This document shows positions 1 to 7,461 of a stretch of 20,015 bases of DNA, in pieces (positions within the stretch are counted from its first letter, which is position 1; each line of letters starts with the position of its first letter). Location of the stretch: contig JAFXCU010000045.1 of assembly GCA_017521345.1 (NCBI GenBank), forward strand, positions 1-20,015, in the 5' to 3' direction. The position numbers and the translations under genes were made by a program. The DNA comes from Ruminiclostridium sp. GTDB lineage: Bacteria > Bacillota_A > Clostridia > Oscillospirales > Oscillospiraceae. Under the pieces are notes generated by a model. The model was given only the letters and a program-made list of their open reading frames with translations, had not been told where the DNA came from and ran no database searches.

Positions 1-618
1 GACGCCACCAAGGTGAAGGTCTACATGAAGAACTTCGGCGAGTTCTACAACAACCAGATTGAGGCCGCCGGCACCATCATCCTCTCCCGCACTCAGAAGC
101 TGAGCCAGGAGAAGCTGGAGGCCGCCGTTGCCATGCTGCGGGAGAAGAATCCCGATGCCGCCATTCTGACCACTCCCTGGGATGCTCTGGACGGCAAGAC
201 CATCCTCTCCGCTGTGGAGAAGGTCTCTCTGGCTGACGAGTTGCTGGCCAAGATGCAGGAGGAGCATGAACACCATCACCATGACCATGGTCCCGACTGC
301 ACCTGCGGCTGCCACGACCACGATCATGACCACCATGCCGATGAAGTGTTCATCAGCTGGGGCGCTGAGACTCCCCGTAAGTACTCCGAGGAGGAGATCA
401 CGGAGGCCCTGGAGGAACTGGGCAATGCATGGCACTATGGTATCGTCCTGCGTGCCAAGGGTATCGTGCCCTGCACCGACGGCACCTGGATCCACTTTGA
501 CTATGTGCCCGGCGAGCCCAATATCCGTCGTGGTGCTGCTGGCTTCACCGGCCGCCTGTGCGTCATCGGCGCTGAGCTGAAGGAGCATGAGCTGGACGAG
601 CTGTTCCACCTGAGCTAA
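1..618 (+). CDS. CobW/COG0523-family GTP-binding protein, C-terminal part (5' end outside window)
   Basis: The frame is open from base 1, and the GTG at 13 has no ribosome site, so the true start lies upstream. What is visible is the end of a P-loop GTPase domain, a metal-binding loop and a CobW-type C-terminal domain. The position of the G4 motif (normally NKxD) reads S-R-T-Q at bases 85-96, which is unusual for guanine recognition. It is followed by the usual helix and the stretch with N-P-D-A (about 148-159). At 262-339 there is a loop with 11 His and 3 Cys in about 26 residues, typical of COG0523 metallochaperones that handle zinc or other metals. The C-terminal domain (about 340-615) fits CobW_C. 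It stops with TAA 12 bases before the next GTPase, so the two are surely co-transcribed. Family call is firm; metal identity is inference. Confidence 0.85.
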   Translation, partial: DATKVKVYMKNFGEFYNNQIEAAGTIILSRTQKLSQEKLEAAVAMLREKNPDAAILTTPWDALDGKTILSAVEKVSLADELLAKMQEEHEHHHHDHGPDCTCGCHDHDHDHHADEVFISWGAETPRKYSEEEITEALEELGNAWHYGIVLRAKGIVPCTDGTWIHFDYVPGEPNIRRGAAGFTGRLCVIGAELKEHELDELFHLS

Positions 619-630
619 GGAGAATGACCT

Positions 631-1581
631 ATGATGATGGAAGACATTCCTGTATATCTGTTTACCGGCTTTCTGGACGCTGGTAAGACCAAGTTCATCC
701 AGGAGACCCTGGAGGACGAGCGCTTCAACAACGGGGAAAACACCCTGCTGCTGATCTGCGAAGAGGGTGAGGAGGAGTACGATCCCTCCACCTTCTCCGG
801 CCCCAATGTGTTCATCGAACTCATTGACGACCAGTCTGAACTGACCCCTTCCAATCTGGAGCGGCTCCAGAGAAAGCACGCCGCCGAGCGTGTGGTCATC
901 GAGTACAACGGCATGTGGATGCTGGACGACCTGTATCAGAATATGCCCGATTCCTGGATGGTCTATCAGGAGTTCATGTTTGCTGACTCCCAGACCTTCC
1001 TGATGTACGATGCCAATATGCGCGGCCTGGTGGTGGATAAGCTTAAGAGCTGTGAAATGGTGGTCCTGAACCGTGCGGACGAGAATGTGGACAAGCTGCA
1101 GATCCACAAGATCATCCGTGCAGTGACCCGCCGGGCCAACATCGCCTATGAGGAGATCACTGGCGAGGTCTACTATGATGACACCCCCGAGGAGCTTCCC
1201 TTCGACATCGAGGCCCCCGTCATTGAGATCAAGCCTGAGGACTTTGCCATCTGGTATCAGGACATCTCCGAGGAGCCCGACAAGTACAAGAATAAGACCG
1301 TCAAGATCGGTGGCCGCACCATGCTGCGGGAGAAGCTCCCCGCCGGCAGCTTCATCTTCGGCCGCCAGCTGATGACCTGCTGCGTGGATGATATCACCTT
1401 CGCCGGTATGCTCTGCACCGGGTATGACCCCAAGAAGCTGGAAGACAACCAGTGGATCGAGCTGACGGCTAAGATCGCCATCAAGCACAACAAGGTCTAT
1501 AACAAGAAGGGCCCCGTTCTGGGTGTCCTCTCTGTGGAGCCCGGTACTGCACCTGAGCAGGAAGTGGCAACCTTCTATTGA
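631..1581 (+). CDS. CobW-like P-loop GTPase fused to a YcgQ/DUF1980-like C-terminal domain
   Basis: This 316-residue protein starts at ATG 631, eight bases after AAGGAG (617-622); two further ATGs follow directly. Residues 1 to about 185 form a P-loop GTPase: Walker A G13-F-L-D-A-G-K-T20, a G3-like strand ending E91-Y-N-G94, and an intact G4 N147-R-A-D150. The GCxCC metal motif of most COG0523 proteins is absent. Residues about 190-316 are not CobW_C. They resemble the C-terminal domain of YcgQ/DUF1980 (TIGR03943) proteins, with a G-R-x-x-M-T-C-C stretch (C250, C251) and C262, then a D-x-x-W-I-E-L segment. YcgQ-type proteins work with YcgR permeases in metal-linked loci, so a role in metal delivery or membrane-linked metal handling is inferred. 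It is co-transcribed with the His-rich GTPase upstream and ends at a strong hairpin. Confidence 0.8.
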   Translation: MMMEDIPVYLFTGFLDAGKTKFIQETLEDERFNNGENTLLLICEEGEEEYDPSTFSGPNVFIELIDDQSELTPSNLERLQRKHAAERVVIEYNGMWMLDDLYQNMPDSWMVYQEFMFADSQTFLMYDANMRGLVVDKLKSCEMVVLNRADENVDKLQIHKIIRAVTRRANIAYEEITGEVYYDDTPEELPFDIEAPVIEIKPEDFAIWYQDISEEPDKYKNKTVKIGGRTMLREKLPAGSFIFGRQLMTCCVDDITFAGMLCTGYDPKKLEDNQWIELTAKIAIKHNKVYNKKGPVLGVLSVEPGTAPEQEVATFY

Positions 1582-1590
1582 TGGGAATAG

Positions 1591-1630
1591 AAAATCCTCC
1601 GTATGATTCTTCATACGGAGGATTTTTTCT
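1591..1630. terminator. Bidirectional rho-independent terminator
   Basis: A perfect 16-base stem (1591-1606 with 1611-1626) with loop TTCT is followed by a T-run on the plus strand and preceded by its A-run counterpart. It serves the GTPase pair on the plus strand and the hydrolase, which ends at 1633, on the minus strand. Confidence 0.92.
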
Positions 1631-1632
1631 GT

Positions 1633-2448
1633 TCAGGGAATCGTGTCGAGAAAAGCTTCTATGAGCTGGTTGACGATGTCTGGTTTGTCGGTGTTGGCGT
1701 TGTGACCGGCATTCTTGATCCAGCGGATCGGGATACCGGTGGTTTTGTGCCAGGCCTTGTTGTAGCGAACACAGGAGCCAGCTTTGTCCTGTTCCCCGCA
1801 GATCAGCAGGGCGGGACACGGGATGGCGTAGGGCAGATCGGCTTCCATGGCCTCAGCCAGGATTCGAAATCCGTGTCCGGCCAGCTGGGCATATCGCTTT
1901 TTGTCTCCGTCATACCCCATCATGATCTCATGCATCAGGGACCTGCCGTAATCGGATACCGCAACCCCATTGGTACCGTGCTTCAGCAGCCACTTCCAGG
2001 GGTAATAGTAGTATACCGGCTCCATCTTTTTCAGCAGCCAGCGCTCTATACCGGTTACGTACCGTTTTTGAATGGGAGCGGAGTCGATGGACACGAAGCC
2101 CTTCAATTCCTGAGGGTAAAGTTCTGCAAAGGCCTGTCCAACATAACCGCCCATAGACTGGCCGATAAGGACCGGACAGGAGATTTGTTCTGCTACAAGG
2201 ATCTCATGGAGCCATCGGGCTTTGTCCATCAGAGTGAAATCAAAACGGAAGGGCCAGGAGGCACCGTGACCAGGAGCATCCCACACAAAAACATTGTACC
2301 GGGGCTCAAAATAGGCAATCTGTTTTTCAAACAACCGGTGGTCTGCCGTTAACCCAGGCAGGAAGACCAGGGTGATGCCATCAGGCTGGATGGTGTTGGT
2401 CCAATAGCGGATGGTGCCGGATGTGGTCTTGAAGTTCTTTGGGATCAT
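1633..2448 (-). CDS. Alpha/beta hydrolase
   Basis: A 271-residue alpha/beta hydrolase-fold protein. The nucleophile elbow is G96-Q-S98-M-G-G101. The probable acid is D221, in C-G-E-Q-D after a hydrophobic strand, and the catalytic histidine is H249 in A-G-H-N. The oxyanion region is the L-P-G-L stretch near residues 30-33, followed by D-A-P-G-H-G-A-S at 57-64, as in esterases and related hydrolases. There is no signal peptide, so it is cytoplasmic. The start ATG (2448) lies 20 bases after the stop of the RND pump, with a GTGAGGTG ribosome site, so it is the last gene of the MarR-controlled efflux operon. The substrate cannot be read from the sequence; detoxifying hydrolysis of an ester-like efflux substrate is only a guess from context. 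Confidence 0.88.
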   Translation of the reverse strand: MIPKNFKTTSGTIRYWTNTIQPDGITLVFLPGLTADHRLFEKQIAYFEPRYNVFVWDAPGHGASWPFRFDFTLMDKARWLHEILVAEQISCPVLIGQSMGGYVGQAFAELYPQELKGFVSIDSAPIQKRYVTGIERWLLKKMEPVYYYYPWKWLLKHGTNGVAVSDYGRSLMHEIMMGYDGDKKRYAQLAGHGFRILAEAMEADLPYAIPCPALLICGEQDKAGSCVRYNKAWHKTTGIPIRWIKNAGHNANTDKPDIVNQLIEAFLDTIP

Positions 2449-2468
2449 GTCAACACCTCACGTTTCCG

Positions 2469-5400
2469 TCATTTGGCATCTGGAGGAACATCCTCTTCGT
2501 CGTCCGCCGAAGGTTCCGGCTGGATGGGCTCAGGGGGAGAGACTGCCTGGAGGGCATATTCTGCCGCTTCAATCTCCCGCAGCAGTTCCTGGTTCTTGCG
2601 GTTGCGACGTTCCTGCATAGGCTTGCCTGCCCGGATGGATAGGTCATCCAGCAGGGAGTAGCAGACAGGGGTAAACACCAGGGTGACCACCGTGGCGATC
2701 ATCATGCCGAAAATCATGACGACACCCAGGGGGATGAGCAGTTCAGAACCTTCTCCGCCCAGGCCGAATGCCATGGGGAGCAGGGCCAGAACGGTGGTCA
2801 TGGTGGTCATCATAATGGGACGCACACGGAGGGGGCAGGCTTCCAGAATGGCCTGTTCCCGCTCTTGGCCAGCCTCTCGGCGGACATTGATGTAGTCTAC
2901 CAGCACGATAGAGTTGTTGACCACAGTGCCTGTCAGCATGATAAGGCCCAACAGAACGATCATGGAGATATCTTGCCCTGTGATGGGCAGACCGAACATA
3001 GCGCCGGAAAGGGCCACGGGGAGGATCATCATGACGATGACCGGCATCAGGAAAGATTCAAACTGAGAGGCCAAGATAAAGTACACCAGGCCAATGGCCA
3101 CGATCAGAGCCAGACCCAGACTGCGGAAGTTTTCCATGATCTCGGCGTAGCTGCCGCCCACGATGGCTTTGTAGCCCTCCGGCATGGGATATTCGTCGAT
3201 GATGGCTTTAATTTCCTTGGTGACGGCCATGGTATTGCCGCCAACTGTGCTGCCGGTGATCTCCACCTGACGGCTCTGGTTACTGCGGGTGATGGACTGA
3301 GGGCTCAGTTCCACATATACGTTGGCCACAGAGGACAGGGGAATGGTGCCGCCGGTGGCGATGGGAATGGGCATAGAGCGCAGGGCATCCAGGCTCTGGG
3401 CACTGACACCGCTGCCCTGAACCACCACATCCAGGTCATTGCCGTTGACGGTGACCGAGGTTGCGGTGGTACCGGTCAGCTCGGCACGGACGGCGGCGCC
3501 GATAGTGGCGGTGGTGAGGAAATACTGGGAGGCTGCCGAGGGATTGATATCCACGGTCACGGCGGGGATGGTCTTCTCCACGGAGTTTTCCACGTCCACC
3601 GTGCTTTCCAGGGCGGAGATGGATGTGGTCAGGTCGGAGGCGACCTGAGACAGCACGTCATAGTCTGCGCCGGTGATGGCAACTTGGATGTCCATGGTGC
3701 CGGTCAGCATAGAAACCATGCTGTAAGCGCTGACCTCGATCTCACAGCCGGCAATATCGTCGAAACATCCACGGAGGGAATCTGCCACCTCTTCGCTGGT
3801 TCGTTTTCGCTCGTTGTTGGGCACCAGGGTGAGAGTGATGGAGGAGGACTCTGCCTCATTGGTGGCGTAGAGACTGCTGATCTCCGGGCAGTTCTCCTGG
3901 GCGATGGAAATGATCCGGTCGCAGTAGGCGTCGGTGGTCTCCAGTTCCGTACCGGTGGGCATGGATACATTGATGTTCACCATGCCCTGGTCCATATCCG
4001 GAAGCAAAACCACATTGGTGCCCAGGCAGCAGGCCAGGAAGAACATGATAACCACAACGGCTGCCAGAAGAGTCTTCTTTTGGTGCTCCAGGCAGTAGTT
4101 CAGCAGCTTCATATATTTTGCCGAGAGGATACCTGTATAGGTCTTCCATTTGGTGTTGGACAATTGATCCTTCAGTAGGTCCAGACGGACTTTGTTCTCT
4201 TCCAGCAGGAAGTAGCACATGAGGGGAACCAGAGTCAGAGCCACAACCAGGGAGAAGACGATGAGGAACACGACAGTCATAGCAAAGTCACGGAAGACCA
4301 TGCCTGCCAGGCCGCCGGCCAGACCGATGGGAAGAAAGACGGCTATGGTGGTCAGAGAGGAGGCAGTGATGGGAAGGACCACTTCTTTTGTGCCCAGCAC
4401 GCAGCTGTCATACCGGTTGTAGCCGTCTCCTGCATAACGGTAGATGTTTTCCAGAACAACGATAGAGTTATCCACCACCATACCCACGCAGACGGCAATG
4501 GCGCCCATACTGATCATGTTCAGGGTGATGTCGCACACGTTCAGCATCAGCATGACGGCCACCACGCAGAGAGGCATGGAGAGAGAGATGGTGGCAGTGG
4601 CACCCAGACGCCGCAGGAAGAAGTACACCACCAGAGCTGCCAGGGCAACACCGGTCAGGATGTTCTGTAAAGCGGCATAGACGGTGTTTTTAATATAGTC
4701 ACTGGAGTCATAGGTGATGAAGTAGTTCATGGAAGGGATGTCTGCGTGAAGTTCCTCCAGGGTCTCGGAGACCCGGTTCATGACATCCACCTCGTTGGAC
4801 CCAGACTGTTTATTAACGGTCAGGACCACACTGCTGTGGTCGTTGACCCGAGCGGAACTATCCTGGAGGGCGGAGTCCAGATAGACCGTTGCGATCTCAC
4901 TTAACCGGATGGTGCCGCCGGTGGGAAGGAAGAGGATCGTATTTGCCACATCCTCAATGGACTGATACTTGCCGTTGGTGGTGACAGAGAGGGTGTTGGT
5001 GCCGTTCTGCATATCACCGGCGGGATAGAGGATATTGGCGGCAGCCAGGTAGTTGGAGATATCGGTCATAGTGAGGCCGTAGCCGTTCATGGCCGTGGTG
5101 TTGACAGCCACTGTGATCTGGCTGCTGACACCGCCGCTGACTGCGGCTGCAGCCACACCTTCGATGCGCTCCAGAGCAGGAATGACATGGTCGTCTGCTG
5201 TTTTCTGCAGCTGATTCAGGTCACTGCCATCCAGAGCGATAACGGCCAGAGGCATCATGTCATTGACATTGAAATTGTAGATGATGGGGTCACTGCAGTC
5301 TGTTGGCAGAGTAAGGGTATCAAACTTTTCCCGGAGTTTAATGGCAGCCTCGTCTACATCAGTGCCGTCCTCATAGGTGATCATGACTATGCTGACATTT

Positions 5401-5657
5401 TCCGAGGAAGTGGAGCTGATGTCCTCTACGCCGGTGACGGAGGCCACGCAGGACTCCAGGGGGCGGGTCACCAAACTTTCCATGTCGCTGGGGCTGGCAC
5501 CAGGGTAGGTGCAGAGGACATAGGCGGCCGGGAATTCCATGTTGGGCATCAGGGATAGTTTCAGGTTGGTGAAAAAGACCACACCAAAGATGGCAATGAT
5601 GATATAGGCCAGGATGGTGGTGACTTTATGCTTGATGCAAAAAGAAGCAATATCCAT
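2469..5657 (-). CDS. RND-family efflux transporter (AcrB/HAE1-like inner membrane pump)
   Basis: This 1062-residue protein has the classic duplicated RND layout: a first helix (about 12-31), a large extracytoplasmic loop with porter sequences, a helix bundle around 335-480, a second helix near 520 and a second large loop, then a final helix bundle. The helix-4 proton-relay position reads G-M-V-V-D396-N397-S, so the paired Asp-Asp of AcrB is Asp-Asn here; the second half has G-T-V-V-N-N-S. Length matches the family (about 1020-1060). The C-terminal tail (about 1015-1062) is charged and rich in Glu, Pro and Asp. It begins three bases after the adaptor stop, with GAGGT inside the adaptor's last codons. 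No outer-membrane factor is encoded nearby, as expected for a single-membrane cell. Exports an unknown toxic or lipophilic compound by proton exchange. Confidence 0.95.
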   Translation of the reverse strand: MDIASFCIKHKVTTILAYIIIAIFGVVFFTNLKLSLMPNMEFPAAYVLCTYPGASPSDMESLVTRPLESCVASVTGVEDISSTSSENVSIVMITYEDGTDVDEAAIKLREKFDTLTLPTDCSDPIIYNFNVNDMMPLAVIALDGSDLNQLQKTADDHVIPALERIEGVAAAAVSGGVSSQITVAVNTTAMNGYGLTMTDISNYLAAANILYPAGDMQNGTNTLSVTTNGKYQSIEDVANTILFLPTGGTIRLSEIATVYLDSALQDSSARVNDHSSVVLTVNKQSGSNEVDVMNRVSETLEELHADIPSMNYFITYDSSDYIKNTVYAALQNILTGVALAALVVYFFLRRLGATATISLSMPLCVVAVMLMLNVCDITLNMISMGAIAVCVGMVVDNSIVVLENIYRYAGDGYNRYDSCVLGTKEVVLPITASSLTTIAVFLPIGLAGGLAGMVFRDFAMTVVFLIVFSLVVALTLVPLMCYFLLEENKVRLDLLKDQLSNTKWKTYTGILSAKYMKLLNYCLEHQKKTLLAAVVVIMFFLACCLGTNVVLLPDMDQGMVNINVSMPTGTELETTDAYCDRIISIAQENCPEISSLYATNEAESSSITLTLVPNNERKRTSEEVADSLRGCFDDIAGCEIEVSAYSMVSMLTGTMDIQVAITGADYDVLSQVASDLTTSISALESTVDVENSVEKTIPAVTVDINPSAASQYFLTTATIGAAVRAELTGTTATSVTVNGNDLDVVVQGSGVSAQSLDALRSMPIPIATGGTIPLSSVANVYVELSPQSITRSNQSRQVEITGSTVGGNTMAVTKEIKAIIDEYPMPEGYKAIVGGSYAEIMENFRSLGLALIVAIGLVYFILASQFESFLMPVIVMMILPVALSGAMFGLPITGQDISMIVLLGLIMLTGTVVNNSIVLVDYINVRREAGQEREQAILEACPLRVRPIMMTTMTTVLALLPMAFGLGGEGSELLIPLGVVMIFGMMIATVVTLVFTPVCYSLLDDLSIRAGKPMQERRNRKNQELLREIEAAEYALQAVSPPEPIQPEPSADDEEDVPPDAK

Positions 5658-5660
5658 GGT

Positions 5661-6821
5661 TTATACCTCAGCTGTTACGATGCGGACCTCTGCGCCGTCG
5701 GTCAGATAGAACTGGCCGACAGTGACCAGCCGTTCGCCGCCTGCCAGACCTGCGGTGATCTCCGTGATGCCGTCACCCACCAGACCGGTCTGCACAGGGA
5801 CTATATGGGCAATGTTATCTCCATCGACGGTATAAACATATTGACCGTTGGTACCGGTCTGGATGGCCTCGGTGGGAACCAGGACCACATTGTCCTGGGT
5901 GTCGGTGTAGAAGGTGATATCGGCGAACATACCGGAATACAGCCCGGCAGTCTCAGCTTCCGGTACCTGAACGGTTACGCCGAAGAGTCGGGTCTGATAG
6001 TTAGAGGCCTTTTCCAGCACAGAAATGGTGGCAGGGAAGGTCTTTCCCAGGGAAGAGACCGAGACATTGACGGTGTCGCCTTCTGCCAGCTTGGGGATCA
6101 CAGATTCCGAGACAGAAGCCATGATCTTCTTATCGGTCATAGATTCGATGGTTGCCACAGGAGCGGCAGGGGAGACAAAGGCATTGGCGGCTACGTTCAG
6201 GGAAATGATGGTGCCGGACATGGGAGCGGTCACGTTGCCGTTCCGGTCGATGCCAGCCAGGGCGGATTCCAGCTGCATGACGGAGGCTTCCGCATTCTTG
6301 ACGCTCATTTCCAGCTGGCCCATAGAAGCGCTCATGCTGGCCATGGCAGTTTCCAGCAGGGAGGCGATGGAATCCAGGGCTGCCTGGGTACACTCTCCCA
6401 GTTCGTACTGGGATAAAGCCTCATCAAAGGCAGCCTGGAGTTCTTCCACTTCAGCACCCATGGAGTTGGACTGGCTGTTATAGCTGTCCACAGCCATTTG
6501 ATACCCCATGACTGCCATGTCGTAGCTGGCCCAGGCCGAGGAGGCATCCAGCTTGCAGAGGACCTGCCCGGCGGAAACACTGTCGCCAACGCTTACATAA
6601 ACATCGGTGCAGCGGAGAGACTGAACTACGAAGACAGATTCCTGCTTGCCGGGGATCACCTGGCCGGAGACGCGGGTCTCAGCGGCGATGGAACCCTTTT
6701 CGACCAGCTGGATCTCCACAGGGGTGGCTGAGCTTTCCGGGTCCTGCTCTTCCTCGCCGCAGGCAGGCAGGAGGAGGAAGAGGAAAAACAGAGCTACTAT
6801 ACTTAACAGATGTTTTTTCAT
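5661..6821 (-). CDS. RND efflux adaptor (membrane fusion protein), lipoprotein
   Basis: A 386-residue periplasmic-adaptor (HlyD/AcrA-like) protein. It has a lipoprotein signal peptide with lipobox L18-P-A-C21, so it is lipid-anchored on the outer face of the membrane. A biotinyl-lipoyl-like half (about 50-90, with V-G-D-S-V-S-A-G-Q-V-L-C-K-L) is followed by a helical hairpin rich in Ala, Glu, Gln and Met (about 95-195), the second lipoyl half (T-A-P-M-S-G-T-I near 197-205), a beta-barrel domain and a membrane-proximal domain. The start at 6821 overlaps the MarR stop as ATGA, with GGAGG at 6828-6832, so translation is coupled to the regulator. It pairs with the RND pump immediately downstream. 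In a monoderm it probably stabilises the pump's outer domain. Confidence 0.93.
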   Translation of the reverse strand: MKKHLLSIVALFFLFLLLPACGEEEQDPESSATPVEIQLVEKGSIAAETRVSGQVIPGKQESVFVVQSLRCTDVYVSVGDSVSAGQVLCKLDASSAWASYDMAVMGYQMAVDSYNSQSNSMGAEVEELQAAFDEALSQYELGECTQAALDSIASLLETAMASMSASMGQLEMSVKNAEASVMQLESALAGIDRNGNVTAPMSGTIISLNVAANAFVSPAAPVATIESMTDKKIMASVSESVIPKLAEGDTVNVSVSSLGKTFPATISVLEKASNYQTRLFGVTVQVPEAETAGLYSGMFADITFYTDTQDNVVLVPTEAIQTGTNGQYVYTVDGDNIAHIVPVQTGLVGDGITEITAGLAGGERLVTVGQFYLTDGAEVRIVTAEV

Positions 6822-7294
6822 GGGGTACCTCCGGTGGAATGGGTCTCAAGGTTGTTCAGATTGTGCTGTACCTTAGAAAGGATCCGATCCAGGGTGTCCA
6901 GGTCTTCCAAGGAGAGTCCCTGAAACATCAGGTGATCCATATCGGCAAAGGATGCATGGACACCGGAACCGATTTCGATGGCATCATCGGTCAGGACCAG
7001 TTTCTTGAGCCGGGCATCCTGAGGGACAGAGACGCGGCGGATCAGTCCCTTCTTTTCCAGAGCGTTCAACAGACTGCTGACGGTAGAGCGACGCAGCTTG
7101 AAGCAGACCTCGATGTCTTTTTGAAAGGTGTCCTGGTCACTGCGAAAATAGAGAAAGGCGATGGCTGCCAGCTGAGAGAGGGTCATTCCCTGGGGAAGTG
7201 TACCGCAGGGAGCGCTGGACGCCAGCCGATGCAGCTGATTCACCACAGCCAGAAAGGACAGGATGTGACTGGGCCTGCTGTTATTTGCATCCAT
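6818..7294 (-). CDS. MarR-family transcriptional regulator of the efflux operon
   Basis: A 158-residue winged-helix regulator. The wHTH spans about residues 55-101, with recognition helix around L68-R-R-S-T-V-S-S-L-L and the wing carrying P-Q-D-A-R-L-K-K-L-V-L-T, the MarR hallmark. N- and C-terminal helices would form the dimer interface. The longer frame to ATG 7336 is not used: that codon lies inside the -10 box of the promoter, upstream of the probable transcript start. The ATG at 7294 has GGAGG (7302-7306) seven bases upstream. It is the first gene of the operon, overlapping the adaptor start by four bases. Probable repressor of its own operon through the palindrome at 7346-7356, released by a ligand that the pump exports. 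The ligand is unknown. Confidence 0.93.
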   Translation of the reverse strand: MDANNSRPSHILSFLAVVNQLHRLASSAPCGTLPQGMTLSQLAAIAFLYFRSDQDTFQKDIEVCFKLRRSTVSSLLNALEKKGLIRRVSVPQDARLKKLVLTDDAIEIGSGVHASFADMDHLMFQGLSLEDLDTLDRILSKVQHNLNNLETHSTGGTP

Positions 7295-7334
7295 ACTCAC
7301 ACCTCCAAATGTTAGAAATCGTACAATTATTTCC

Positions 7335-7363
7335 ATAATACACCACTTAATTTAAGGTGTCAA
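7335..7363 (-). promoter_or_regulatory. Promoter of the marR-RND efflux operon
   Basis: On the minus strand, TTGACA (7358-7363) and TATTAT (7335-7340) are separated by exactly 17 bases. It lies about 40-70 bases upstream of the MarR start codon at 7294. This is close to the housekeeping sigma consensus, so the operon would be strongly expressed unless repressed. Confidence 0.88.
7341..7359. promoter_or_regulatory. Probable MarR operator between -35 and -10
   Basis: CTTAATTTAAG (7346-7356) is a perfect 11-base palindrome, with outer CACC (7341-7344) and GGTG (7356-7359) adding partial symmetry. It fills the 17-base spacer of the operon promoter, where a bound dimer would block RNA polymerase. 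That the MarR protein encoded next door binds here is inference from position. Confidence 0.65.
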
Positions 7364-7400
7364 TAAAAAGCGATTTGACAAAACGGGATGCATGAAAGAA

Positions 7401-7429
7401 TTGCAAGGAAAGCCGATACAAGGTATAAT
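7401..7429 (+). promoter_or_regulatory. Promoter of the ABC exporter gene
   Basis: TTGCAA (7401-7406) and TATAAT (7424-7429) are 17 bases apart, and the ribosome site GGAGG (7450-7454) and ATG (7462) follow. It is divergent from the marR promoter, whose operator lies about 45 bases upstream, so co-regulation is possible but not shown. Confidence 0.8.
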
Positions 7430-7461
7430 GTTTACAAAGTAATGCCGCAGGAGGATCTTGT

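Noticed and set aside
262..339. His-codon repeat as a DNA tandem repeat
   Set aside because: The CAC/CAT pattern arises from a His-rich metal loop in a real reading frame; there is no regular unit beyond codon composition.
2865..4178. 437-codon open frame on the plus strand opposite the RND pump
   Set aside because: Low-complexity His, Gly and Asp composition and no initiation site; it lies wholly within the RND gene.
7295..7336. N-terminal extension of the MarR protein to ATG 7336
   Set aside because: The codon lies in the promoter -10 region. A well-placed GGAGG precedes the ATG at 7294.
7375..7380. TTGACA as the -35 of the ABC promoter
   Set aside because: It is 43 bases from TATAAT and has no acceptable -10 at 16-18 bases. 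TTGCAA at 7401 has the correct spacing.
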